This document shows positions 22,060 to 34,619 of a DNA stretch of 64,000 nt, one piece after another. This DNA is from Bimuria novae-zelandiae CBS 107.79. Taxonomy: Eukaryota > Ascomycota > Dothideomycetes > Pleosporales > Didymosphaeriaceae. Under the pieces are notes generated by a model, which saw only the letters and a program-made list of their open reading frames with translations, was not told where the DNA came from and made no database searches. Numbering within the stretch: the first letter of the stretch is position 1; each line of letters starts with the position of its first letter. The DNA is taken from assembly GCA_010015655.1 (NCBI GenBank), contig ML976704.1:189795-253794 (forward strand), in the 5' to 3' direction. A program made the position numbers and the translations under genes.

Positions 22060-25000
22060 TGTGTTGCACGCACGCGCGTTAGCGAAATGCAGGGTCTGCG
22101 TCTGTGTCTGCACGGCGAGGGTGGGCGCGGGGCTTGCGATGAGACGATGACAATTGAGTTTGACGCGTGCGCGCGAGAGGGTCGTGCGGAGCCGCTCTGG
22201 ACGGAGAAATTGTGTGGTTGGCGGTGACTGCGGCGGTGCGGAGGTACATCGTTCCGTGTATACATATGTGTGAATCTAGAGCGTCGCGGTAAGCAATACG
22301 ATGTGTACAATATACATGTAGCGGCTATTGTAATATAACGTCCAGTATCCAATATCTACAAGGAATTGTACATAGGTAGGCGAGTCACGAGATATCGCGC
22401 TTACACTAACGACATTACACAGGGCATCCCTATCCAGCACACCTGCAAAGCCGCGCGCACGACGCGAGCTCGTGGCGGTGAAGTTCTGGACGGAGGAGGG
22501 CTGTGGCAGAGATACTTGTGGGGCTTTTCTCTGGGTCCAGGAAGAGCTTTCCGAGAGGTTTTCTTACAGGGCAGCGAGCTAGCGGAGCAGAACGGAGGGC
22601 ATGTGAAAGGCTAGTCTACGGTGTGTTTTGAGAGCGGGGAAAGAAGAGGAGATCGGTAGGCTCCGGCGGACTGCATTGAGACATTTGGACTGTAGAGGTC
22701 GACTGGACCGGTGAGCGAGGAGATGAAAGAGAATCCTACGTGTGATGTTCGGAGGGATGTTGGCGGTGGATGGGCGGTGGAGGGGTGGAAGTTCTGCTGT
22801 ACCTACTGGAAGAGGTTCGGTCGTATGATACCGATAAGCCACATGCGCCCCTTCAGCCGCTTCCAAATGTTCACAACAATGATATCCTCAGGTGTTCAAC
22901 ACCGCCATTTTTCAGCAAGACAAATAAGGACTATGACTCCTCTTGCCATCGGGGCATCCGAACGCACGTGAAAGTGTCTCACGGGCTACCTATCCGTGCG
23001 TCACCCGGGATCTAACCCAGCTCCCCGAATCCGTGAATCAGCGCCGCCAACCGCCAAAAGCTTGATCTTTTTCTGTGGAGCAGCCGCACCCAAACGGCCG
23101 GGCAGAAAATGTTTCTGGAAAACTTCTGCTCGCGGCTCGCAATGCCGGCGCTGTAGTCGGCCGGGAGGTGTGCAGAAAAACTGCGCGGGTGGAGTAGGGT
23201 CCGGAGAGCGCGACGAACCAGATGTTCGAGAGGAGGAAATGAGAGACTGGGCTCTGTGGACAGTGAAGCGCAGCCGCGGAAGCTAGGGGTAGATCGAGGT
23301 GGGTATTTGCAGTCTGTATGAGGCGTAACAGGTCCACCGCACCAGGGAGACATGCAACCCCGTTCCGCAACGCGAACCCACCGCCTCAGCAGCAATTTTT
23401 TAATATTGCGTTTCCAATGCGTGCGAGTAATAGCTTGAGCATTGCGGCCTGACGAAGGGCAGACCTTGCGTCAGGCAATTGTAGATTGCGCGTTCGATAT
23501 CGCTGGTGTTGGTACGGTGATATAGCTCTCCTCATCCCGGATTGCCTGATCGAGTAGTGCGAATTGGTGCCTTGCATATCGAGGGCGCTGATCACTGCTA
23601 ACGCGGATCATCGGTCACGCTGAGGGCAAAGACTGATTAGGGACCGCGGATCGTGACGACAGACATCGCCCATCGACGCGTGCAAACTTAACTCTGGCTC
23701 AATGTTTAACGTTGTGATGTCTCTGATGGAAAGTTTATTGGGTCGCGCAACCTGCAGCACAGTGTTGGAATGTTGGTGCCCCGGGGTTATTGAAACAGTT
23801 GTTGAAGCTGGCGATTTGTCCATCAGTGTGCTCGCATCGAGGCAAGAAGGTTCAGCCCTACGGGTGTTTGCCGCGCCCTGATCCGGGGATGGTCTGGGGA
23901 AGGTAGCGCGCTTGCACGAGACACCTGATACTCGTGAAGGGGCGTTCCTTGTGCAACCTCACCCCTACACACAACAACAACAACAACAACAACAACAACA
24001 TGCTTTAGAGTATGCCCCTGTTTTGCTTTTACATACAGACCCTTGATTCAAGCCAGAAGTCTATTGCTACCAACGCTGAACCTTGAATCGCGGTCATCGA
24101 GTCGCGGATATTAGTCCCTGTTTCGGGCTGCCGGCACGATGGGATAGCGCTTAAGTTGCCAATGCCTCACTTTAGCATTGCCGCGGTGCACTTGCTTGAC
24201 ATCGGCCCGTGGAAGGGTGCCATCCTTCATTTGTCGCATGATTACCGCCACGTGGTCATGAGACTCGGGGCAGCGAGGGCATCCATAGTAGTTTTGTGAA
24301 GGCCGTTCATTACATGACATCATTGCGGCAGGAAGCATCAAGCCATCAACATGGAAAGTCGTCCTGCAAAGCATGCGGCGCAGTAATTCCGCAGGTATCC
24401 ATGGATCATATGCTGCAATGGGCGCATCCGGCTGATGAATGTTGACAAAGGGGTTGGTGCAACAACTGAACCATCGCGCCGCACAATCAACAACAAAGTG
24501 AAAATGTACATGCATCCCAGGCCCACGGCTCAGAACGTACAAGGATGCGCATGTCCACCATCTCGCGCGAGCTTGTGATATTGCGGGGTGTACGCCCGTG
24601 AAATACGAGCAACCACGGGATAGGATTTGCCAGCGTGTGTTTCGGTCGGTAGCTGATATTCTCGCGCCTCCATTTCTATGCCCGAACTCTGGTGCCGGCG
24701 GCTGAAAACCATGTGGTGTGAAACGTTTTGTATCGTATCCGTACTAAAAATGCGGTGTTGCGATGCAACCTTCGACGTCAGCCGAAGGCGTACCGTGGAC
24801 GGAGGTCCCAGTAGCGGCGGGAAGTTTCCGGACTGTCGCGAAAGCAAGGCGGGGTACATCGTATTAATATTGTTGGATGATGAGCGGATCCGACTGTACA
24901 CAGGTATGGTCCAACGATGCACATCAGGGGGATTACGAAGAAGCTTACTCGGGACGTTGGAGAATTGTGGTTGTTGAGTATTGATTGATAGTGCGCTCAA

Positions 25001-28000
25001 GCATGCAATCTGCTGACATTATTGAAAGTCTTAGATGTGTGGATGGAGCTGCCCCCGACGTTCTAGTGCCCTCGGAAGCATCGTGGAATCTTTGGTACAC
25101 TAGGATCTCTGGAGTTAATGGAATAGGCCTAAGGCAGTGATCAAAACGTGGCAGCCACATGACATTGACGAATGCAAAACGGCGGCGTAATGAATTTATT
25201 AGCTCTATCGCTATACATAGAAATGAGCCCCTTTTCTAAAGGTTGATCTAAGAAGATTGTTCTTACATATGGTAGGAAAGTGTTGAGAATAAGCCTGTGC
25301 CTACTCATGCCTGTCTTGTCATGGCAGACGCCACCAAGGTTTAGTCAACGTCTCGTCTGGTCATACTCTAGTGGGCAAGCGTCGGTGGAAATTCCGCCTG
25401 CAACCGAATAATCTTCGGCAGCATTCGTGTTGTTGATTTCATGCCCAGGGTGCAATAACTTTGTGGAGGATTCTCTTGCCAATGCGGATTGCCCAGCTCA
25501 GGGTCGTCTTGGTCGCGGGGAGCTGCGCAAGTAGTCTATTGGCCCGCAGACTTCATCGTTTTGCCATGATTACCATATTGCCGCTGGTTGGAGGTCTACT
25601 CATGGTAGGCCCTAATGTATGGCGTTAGTGAGTTAGTCCTGCGGGACAGTTTGCCGACATGTCAACGGCTATTGCCAGTTGCGCAGACCAGGGTTTGAAG
25701 GGGCGGTGTTTTGGAGTGTGTCTACGTTGGCATAGGGTAATGCCATGGAAGTAGTCATGCAATTAACCAGCTACATCATATCAGTAACAGATATACCTTT
25801 CGGGACGATACGCTAACCAGTATGCGTCCGCTCTGAACGTAATGCGAAGCTCCACGTTCTTCCTGCTGTAAACAAAGAAATCTTTCGACTGATGCAATTT
25901 CCGGTCAGTGTAAGCAGAGAATAGGAAGCGAAGCCCCATGCATTGATTGATACGCCATGGAGATGCACGCAGGGTACGACCGCAGAGGCAATGCAAGTTG
26001 TATTGAAAGAAGCATGTCGTCCCCCACGCCATTGAATGGGAAGCAATCCCGTTCCCACGCCCAGCTTGTGTGGTCGTATATTGCGATCTGCGAAGCAGGC
26101 GAGCTGCAAGCCACATCGGATTGCTTTGCTGTACTGTACATTACATATCGGAGGCTTACGCTCCGAGTAGGCGACAAGATCGGTATACGAGCATTAGCGA
26201 GAGAAAGGATGTCGTTTGTTTGTGTATCGCGCTGCTCGCGCGTACCCAGTATCAAATCACCACTACCCATGTGACACGAGACGACCCCCACGGGGGCGGC
26301 GAGTAAAATATCCCGAGCAAGCCTGCACCCGACGTCTAAAATTGACGATATCAGCTATACATGATCACAGGTCTGGGTAGGAATCGTCAGCAAACGAGTT
26401 CGCCGCGGGGAGAGTCCCGGTGGCGGAGTCCTGTGGGGTTCCCTGTCCATGAGGCTGAGGACAGCACTGGCCGGATTCGAAGTTTGAAGAAGGTCATCTG
26501 CACTCGACTGCAGAACGCTAGCGACATCTGGAGTGCCAACGCATCACTCCATATACCGACTTGTGGGTGAGATGTGGCGTCCTCCAGGCACCCGTCAGGG
26601 ATTCGTGGTTTTTGGAGGCGCCTGACTGATGAGCGGGCAGGGCAGGGGCGCAAGGAGCAGCGACACTGGAGTCGAACTGAGATGGGACGTTGTGGGTTGG
26701 CTCAGCTTTCGCCGGAAAACCTGGGTAAGGGCTGAGCGATGAGGTGAGTCGATGAGATACCCAGGGAGATAGGCGGTTGCGATCCCGCGGTCAGCTGGTC
26801 GGCGGGAGTCGCGATGTCGAATCTTGAGGCGAGGTTGGAAGAGAGAGCAAGGCATGGCGCCTCCCGCCAGGCGTACCGTCCCGACCTAAGATGACCTAAC
26901 ATGCCGCGCGCTTTGCTCTGCGAAACGATAGTCCAGCTTGAGTCGCCTTCGTGATCCGTCTCGCGTGCTGCAACCGCCCTATGTGATGCGTGCAGCTATT
27001 GCGTGGAGATACCGACACCTGACTCATAAGGCTGAATGCGCATCTCGAGTCTTGAGCGGTGATCACAACATTGGCGGCACGGAGCACTGCGCATACGAAT
27101 CGCGCTCCCGCCCTCACGAGGGCAACGCTGTGATGAAGCGGCGTCGACGACGTGACAATACCAGGCACGCTCACAGGCCAGGCTGCCACGGCACACAGGA
27201 AGCCGGCCCGAGGGAAGTGTGCGCAATAACCGCGGCGCCGTGAGGGATTGTGAATCACCCTCAGAGCACTCCCATATTTCCATTCCATCCGAGCAGTGCG
27301 CCACAATTGCCGACACGGAGATATCACGGGTCCGCAATAAACCGGGACCCCAGGAGCCATGGTATTGTGACACAGCCTGCGGCAGATGCGCTGCGAACCA
27401 TGACTGAAGACCACGCAACGCCCTTTGCGCCGTTCAAACAGCAACATACGCCATTGGTGCCAGAGACCCGCGCAGCGAGCTACAGCACAACATGCATAAG
27501 CGCCTCTCGCACACCCTTTTCGAGGGATGATTCAGAAGAGCGGTAAGAGGCCCTGCCAAACAGAGCCAGTTTGCGTATCATCCCTGCGTCTGTTGGGAAC
27601 AGAAATCCCGGATACCTTCCATAGATGAGAAAGTCGGTGGCTCACCGGCAGTAGTAATCATAATTACTATCAACGTTTATGGAGTCATAATAATCACTAT
27701 AAGCGCAAATGCTAGGAATAACCGTATGATCATGTGTAAACTTTCACTTTTCGGCATTAACTACCCAGGCCCCATTGCCTGCAACTGGTGAGGTAATGCT
27801 ATCATCGAAGAGCTCCGCGCTGTGCCCTGGACGCTCAGGGTATAATGGCCTAGCAGGCCAGCAATAAAGTACAATGCAGGTAATAGTACAGACAGTGGAT
27901 GGGTATAGCTTCACGCCACCCAGGCGTGAGCCCTGACATATCTTGTAGCCGAAAGAACCGCCCGTTGTCCGATGTGATGAAGACGATGAAGGAAACTCGT

Positions 28001-28163
28001 AGCTTTGGTATCAAAAAGTTTTGGGACGCGTTGCCCATGATCAGCCGTCCAAAAAGCCTGGTGGACGGCTCACCAAACACAAATCCAAACAACGCCAATA
28101 AACCGATGCTGCTCCGTAAATGCCGCTGAATGTGTAAATATAAAATGATGTGGCCAGGTGAAT
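22060..28163. other. Long gene-poor stretch
   Basis: About 6 kb with no gene I can support apart from a microsatellite at 23970. The best open stretches are minus-strand 24530-25000 and 24111-24542. They overlap end to end and read as moderately protein-like (GCPRCPESHDHVAVIMRQMK in the second), so they may be remains of one broken gene. The segment 26400-27550 is GC-richer with open frames on both strands, which is expected by chance. Confidence 0.35.
23970..24000. repeat. (CAA)n microsatellite
   Basis: Ten uninterrupted CAA/ACA units in intergenic DNA. Confidence 0.95.
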
Positions 28164-29990
28164 TTACCATCCTTTTTGATGATACTCCTGAAGCCCTTGG
28201 TCGAAGTAATCATTGTAAGAATTGGTCTTAGCCGTCTCCCCAAGGGTAGCGGCTTTGATCAGATTGTTTTGTTGCACGTTTGCGTGCATACCCTTAAAGT
28301 CGTTGGTGGTGGCAGCTCGGCGCAGTGCAGGACCCGAGACTGCACTTTGGGCCCGCTTGTTCACTGCGTTCGTGGTGGAATTCTTTTGCTGCCGCTCCCA
28401 CAAAAGATTTGAGCGCAAGGAAGCGGTCAGCTCCGTTTGAAGCATGTTACGACGCGTGGTGCGCGGGGAAAGCGCCGGCGGGTGTACATTAGATGTGGTC
28501 ATGATGATGGGCTTTGAGCGCGAAGCCTGCGGGCGCATCATCAAGCTGGAGTCTTCTTGAGGCGAGTTGCCAGTAGAGGGTCCATTGGGAGTGGAGGTGC
28601 GAGAGCGTCGTATTGCGGGGGTAGAGCGAGAGGCAGCGTTCTGAAGGGCCTGAGCGCGATCTCCCTGGTGCATCATGGTGGTGAGCAGGGACCGGCGAGA
28701 AACAAGGTTAGGCTTGGAATCGACACGTTGGAACATGGGCCTCTCGTCCACGCTGGCGACGGCGCTGTCATCGTTATCATCCTCCCAGTCCTCTTCATCC
28801 TCGTCCTCTTCCTCGATGGCGTTGTCGTCGGAGTCGTCCTCAGATTCGCTCTCGATGGCCTCCTCGCTTTCTTCGGAGGTGGCGTCTTGGATGGTACGGG
28901 TGCTAACATGGTTGTTGAAGGACAGATTCTTGCGGACGAGCCCGGCCTTCTTGATGTTGTCGGAAAGCGAGCTGCGCTTGGCTAGCGAGTACGCCTCCAA
29001 GGAGCTGCTGTTGTCCTCGTCGGAGGAACCGCCCAGGGTGAACATCGGCTGCTTCTTTCGCATCGGCTCCGCTTTTGACGGCGGCGGCTTGGGGATGAAG
29101 CTGGATTTAAGGATGGGAGTGGGGTTCAGGTTCGTGCTGGAGCGTACCGAGGTGGAGATCCTGCTGGGATCGAAGCCGTGGACCACGCTGTGGGCGCTGA
29201 TTTCGGTGGACGTGCTGACGTCCGAACCTACGATGGGGCTCATTTGGTCGCTGTCGATTTGGGTGGCGACTGTCGATGTCGACGACTCCGGGACTAGATG
29301 GCCGGTTGGCGGAGGCGAAGAGGGACGAGGCGTGGTGTCTTGGGCGGGTTTCGCCGGCTCTTTCGGCGGGACCGGGGGCGCTAGCTGCGGCGGCAGCGGC
29401 GACAGAGGCTCAATGAGCTTCTTCTCCTGGATGGAATTCACGACCTTCTCCAGGTCAATGGGCGTAATGTGCTTGCCGCGGGCCTGGCTGGTGGTGGAGT
29501 CGTGACGGCGGAGTTCGGGGCGGGACGAGGAGTTGGAGTGGGTGGTTGCAGTCAGGGCACTTCCCGTGGCAGAATCGTCGGACGCTACGCTGGACGAGAG
29601 CTCGGGCAGGTCGTCCACAGCAGCGTTCTTGGCTTCAAACGACCACCGCGGCGCCGGCGTGTGGTCGGGCGGGCAGCAAAAGGTCTCTCTCGACCACAGT
29701 CGCCAGGCCTACAGAGTCAGCAACTGTCGTCTCACACGGATTGCGCGATGTGCGACTCACCATGTTTTCGTAGCGCTTGCCGTCCTCCATGGCGGGGGAG
29801 CACTTGGAGAAGACTAAAAGTAGCGTGTCAGTAGCGGTGCTGCGGCGTGCCCATATGAAAGGCTTGAAAGGCGCGCCCGAAGCCACATACCGGACCACAA
29901 TCCAAACAGGTTCTCTGTATTGCGCGTTTCAATTGTGTGCATGGAGCCGTGCTCGACGCGCACAATGGGGAGCGCAGCGTGCAGAGGCAT
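28164..29990 (-). CDS. AreA-GATA-like (DUF1752)/DUF3295 protein
   Basis: Three exons, join(28164..29708, 29761..29813, 29891..29990), give 565 residues; both introns are GT-AG, in phase, and the first has a CTGAC branch point. The start MPLHAALPIVRVEHG leads directly into the family signature: ENLFGLWSVFSKCSPAMEDG, then ENMAWRLWSRE (residues 26-60). This is the AreA-N-terminal-like domain (DUF1752). The middle is Ser/Pro-rich and disordered, with a strongly acidic block (EEEDEDEEDWEDDNDD). The C-terminus SYNDYFDQGLQEYHQKGW matches the conserved end of DUF3295. There is no zinc finger, so it is not itself a GATA factor. A role in nutrient or glucose-repression signalling is suggested for relatives; here it is inference. 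Intact and apparently monocistronic. Confidence 0.85.
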
Positions 29991-32900
29991 CGTTGCGTGG
30001 GACGCCGTGATTGCGGGCGTGCTGGTTGGTGGCTCTGATATGAGGTATCGGTAGGTGTTCCGCTTTCGTCAACGTTATTGCGTCAGACGGATCAGCTGCG
30101 GGCTCGACGATCAAGCGCCTGGCTGCTACCGGGCGACGACGCACATAGGTGCTGGACGGGATATAGAGGGTATGTGTGTGTGCGTGTGTGCGTGGTTGTT
30201 GCTTCCTTTCTTGGGAGGGAGGAAGGTGCGACGGTGTGTTGGGCAGGTGCAGCTGGGGGGAGTGGGGAAGTTGCGCGGTTGCGTGGTGCAGTTCCAGTAT
30301 ATACCCACGACGACGAAGCGAGCAGCACGGCGATAATAAATGGACAACCCTGGACCGCCAGACCGCATCGCCCATTTTGGATGGCCCGTCACTACGGGAG
30401 ACCCCCCTGTCACCGTAAACGCCTCATGCTGCCCGCGCAGGCCCAGCTCCTTGTAGGCCGGCGCTCGCCCCATCGCTGCCCTTGAGCAATGCTACCACAA
30501 GGATATGCCGCTAGAAGGCCCGCTAGCCGACGCAGAGTCTGCCCCTACGCCAATTGCCCGTCTCCAATTATCAGCAGCTGGCCAGCGTGTGTCTCTCTTT
30601 CTCTGGCAACGGGCGCGAACAGCGAGAGCAGCGGGGCCGCCTATTCGTATACACGCAGTACAGTATCACACTCACAACGCCCCTGGCCGCTCGCCACCGC
30701 TTTCTGACCGACTCCGCGTGGCTGCCCATGCGCCCCGCACCCCTGTACGCTGTTGGCTCTTCAAACGCCTGGGCGTGGGGAGAGGCAGCACATGATTAAC
30801 AGCTGTCCGAGCGCGATCCTTTCCAGAACCCCCGGGGCCGCACGGGCTGACTCGCTGCGACGTAGGGTCGTCACAACGACAGGCCGTTGCACCATTGCTG
30901 ACCCTGCTCGCCGCCACAGACTCAGAGGCTGCTCAGAGTGCTCCCTCGCAGCACCACTGGCGCCGTCTGCTGGAGGACCCTGGGTACAGCTGGCCACTAT
31001 TCGCATCATGTGCAGCGCGATGCCGAAGTCGACCCCGGCGCCAGCAACATGTACCCGCGGCCGTGATCCCAGTGTGACCGTTGGCGTTTTCGTTACCTGA
31101 CTCAGCGTATTGTAAACAATCGCCCGCCTCGTGACCTCGACCGGGCAGTCCAGCCTCCGCGTTTTTGCTTCATCCGGCATCCCTGCCTCTGCTAACCCGA
31201 TGGGTCACGCAAGGTCGCCTCGTCGGCAGTACTCGAGCATGCCGGCTAGCTACGTCGTGCCCTGGATCTCGAGCCCTGCCCAGCGTTTCGCACCGCCAGG
31301 CCTGTCACTGTTCCAACGGCGCTGAGCAGACGTGCCAATACTGGACAATCTGGAGAAGCCTCACTTCCAAACTTCCTCACGCGTTGCGCCGGTAGTCCTT
31401 TGGACGAAACTCTCTGCTCGCAGCAGAGGCGTCACATGGCCTCCTATTTTTTCCTGCCGCTGGCACAAAAGCAACAGCCTTTGCGCGTGCCGGTGACACG
31501 CCGCTTTGGGAAGGCCGTTTCCGCCACGGCCTCGAGCCAAAGATACTCCGCTCACCCACTGAGCTCTGCGGTGAATTAGGACCGAGGAACGAGTAACACC
31601 CTGAATGTCTCCCACATGAGCAATCCTCAGCCGCTTCATACGTCCTAGGCTGCCATTCTGACTTCTATCGGACAGGTTCAGAATGCCATTGTTGGTCAGG
31701 TTTCAGGGATGAACATCATCGCAGCATCTGCCGGTCAGCACACTTCGCTGCGCTGTCCTTGCCAAGTTCCGATCACGAACTTCATGGATCCGGGATCGAA
31801 AGTCCTTTCGTACCTGATTTTGACCAACCTGTTACTCGCGGCAGTGTGAAGGTGCTACGCCAACTGTCTACCAAATTGACTTGCGAGGTCATCTGGGCGT
31901 CTGTGTCGAATCACCGTGGTTCTCAAGAATCATGTGCAGCCGTCCCTCCTATCTAAATGCGGCGTGATGGCCGGTTTCATGCGTTGTACAATTCTAACAT
32001 CACGACCTGCCGGCAATACTCGCAGCACAGCGTGGCATTCGACCCGGCGCTTCTCCACATGCATTTGACGATAGCTACCGTGTTCCAGGCTCAGAGCATC
32101 CTGGCATGAGGTCTCTACCACGCGACCCAACGAATCTATGCGTCGGATCCGCCAGCGAGATGTCACATTTATTGTTTTCTGCAATATGGCCAAGGAGTAC
32201 TCGAATCTCTGCGGCTTTTGTATACCGGTGCTCGTGACAAGCCAGAGACTGCTCAAGCCTTTTCACGGACCGACGCTCTGGTACAACTGGCGTGTGTATT
32301 TTTCCCCAGAATCTCACAAATATCCGGCTGGGTAGCTTTACCGCTGCATTGCACTCTGGGGAACCGTCATCTTAAGCCACAAACAGCACTCAGCCCTTGA
32401 CAGTTGCGGGCGTCTGCCTTGTGCATAAAGACCTGATTTCACTTGCGACTTCCAGGAAAGCCATTTCATTCAGCTGACGAAGGTGCAATACCCTCAAAGA
32501 ATCCATCATTGCCGCATTTAACGACCTATGTTTTGACACTCGTCAGCTTGCACGAGCTCTTCCTCATCTCGAAAACAACTCGCATGCATCCCTAGAGGAG
32601 CTCCTTAGCTCTCCCGAGATGTCCCCCTATTCTTCCGTTTGTCCTACAATTCAGCACAAATCACAATACGCAGAAGGACGGAACCGTCAGCTACAGGAGG
32701 TTACTCCGAAGGTAAGACAGCCACAGCGGATGTTTGGCGTGGAACAAGCGAAGCCCCGCCGCTTTGTGTGCTTCGCTGCTTGAGTTGCACAAAGGCCACC
32801 AGCAACGAATGTGACCTCACCGATACAGTGTTACTGCACAGCGTTATGCCGTGGCTTGGAGAAGCTGCGAAGGAACCCAAGATTCCTGACCCCCACTGTC

Positions 32901-34066
32901 GATACAATGTGCATTCAGATTCCCGGTCGGCTCCTTTACTGCCCTTGCAGCAATAGAACCAAGGTTGTATTTTGCTCATTCAGTTCGAAGCATTTCGGCA
33001 AGCCTGGTCGGTGGCGTTGGCATTGTTTGCTTTTTCGTTCTAGTACTAGGTATTTGGTGGCTTGTCACAGATACTTCGACCAAAGAATACGAGTACCCGC
33101 CTGGTGCTTATCACACTCCTGGCAGGACCGAAAGTCAAGCAACGAGCGGAAATCCCACTGATCCCACGGGTGATGGGCTCTGGGCGCAACCGGCCGCGCC
33201 ACGGAGGCGTTGTAGGAGATGCTGCTGTACCTGTGTAAGCAGTGCATCGCAGTCGGAAACCAAGTGAACTGCATCGCGGCCACTTGCAAGACTATACATG
33301 CAGACGAGCATTCTGAGTGTCACTCCGCGAAGTCGACGGCAGCTGGGCGTGGGGAGTACAATGCATCCACGAAGGCGGCGTGACCGTGCGCCACATCACC
33401 ACACAATGGGCTCTGGTCGAAGACCCACCGCTATGGTTCTGGCGCTCTGTTTGTCCGCTTCGGGAACGGGATTCTGGTCAGCCTGCCGCTGCACGAATCG
33501 CGTGGCTGTTTTTCTTGGGCCCCATGGGCCATCACCAATCGCAGGACTGACATGCGGCATACGTCCACGATTGATCGCAGAGCACTCCTCTGAGCGCGGG
33601 GGTCTCCGCCGTCATTCATCTCCCACGACCGCCGTTCCAACTGCTTGCTCAAGTTCGGCGTTATGAGGCGGTAGCCCAGTTGCACAGTGCAACGAACGGC
33701 CTTCTCACCGCACATCTTACACTCTGATCAATGAACACGCCCCTTCTTGATGCAAGTTCATCACTGTGAGGCGTTTCACCTTGGGCGCAGCATGTGCCAT
33801 GAAGCGGCCTCGCTCCCGTATTGAGGAAGCCTCGCGCACCAATCTGCCGAAGTTAGACGGCCGTTGCCAATTGACGCGCCAGCCACGCTTGTCCAAATGC
33901 GATGAAATCTTTCCGTTCAAGTCCATCTCCGAGCCTTCGACTCTCTGGCGCACGGGGGGAGATGAATGCTGACTTCCGCGGTTTCTCCTTCCTTCCTTGA
34001 TTCTTAACGATTCATGTAGAAAAGCCGATCGTCATGACTCTGGTGTTGAAACGAAGCGCTTGAGTC
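29991..34066. other. Gene-poor region with faint relics
   Basis: 29991-30350 is the promoter of the gene to the left, with a GT/TG-rich patch near 30170-30200. Beyond it I find no intact gene. Plus-strand fragments look like worn coding sequence: 31616-31849 (one TAG after ten codons, including AILTSIGQVQNAIVGQVSGM) and 32965-33267 (with a probable membrane helix, GGVGIVCFFVLVLGIWWLV, then acidic and proline-rich sequence). They may derive from one larger decayed gene, but I cannot join them. Confidence 0.35.
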
Positions 34067-34074
34067 CTTGACAT

Positions 34075-34611
34075 TAGGGATGCCGCGTACCGTTACCGAT
34101 TACGGTATTACGGTAATGTGTTACGGTAATTACGGTACAGAAATCGATGGCTCGTAATGCCAAGGCGGGTAATTGCTGCCGGGAAAATGACTTCGACGGG
34201 AGCAGCTAAACGTAACTGGATCGAGCATGGATTTCTCTATAATAAAGTACGCAATCGTCTCGTCAATGCCCGGGTCGAAAAGCTGGTGTTTTGTTATTGC
34301 TGAGGATGCCCAGTTTTTCGACCTGTCAGAAGTGCCCGAACAAGTTGACGCCGACGAGCATGGAGATGATGGCCAATTGCTCGATTACCCGGCCGAACAA
34401 GTACATGAAGAGCGTCCCAAAGATCTAGAAGATACCCAGCATACATAGATTCAATTGCATCTGGTTCTACATGTGATAATTAGAACAAGAAAGGAACCGA
34501 TTGGCTCAATTCACCGTGCCAAGATTGTACCAAAATACCAGTAATTACCGTAATTACGACATTACGGTAATACCGGGATGACTCGAAAATTACGGTAATC
34601 CAACATCCCTA
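34075..34611. mobile_element. Non-autonomous hAT element (MITE-like)
   Basis: A 537-bp element with ends TAGGGATG and CATCCCTA is flanked by a perfect 8-bp duplication CTTGACAT (34067-34074 and 34612-34619), the hallmark of hAT insertion. Subterminal zones at both ends carry many copies of the near-palindrome ATTACGGTAAT. In the interior (about 34207-34300, plus strand) one frame reads KVRNRLVNARVEKLVFCY, like the end of the hAT dimerisation domain. It therefore looks like an internally deleted copy of an autonomous hAT transposon. It cannot make transposase itself. Confidence 0.85.
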
Positions 34612-34619
34612 CTTGACAT

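Noticed and set aside
24111..25000. Two overlapping minus-strand open stretches (143 and 156 codons)
   Set aside because: Slightly protein-like, but no family, no splice signal joining them and no clear start; mentioned only as possible relic.
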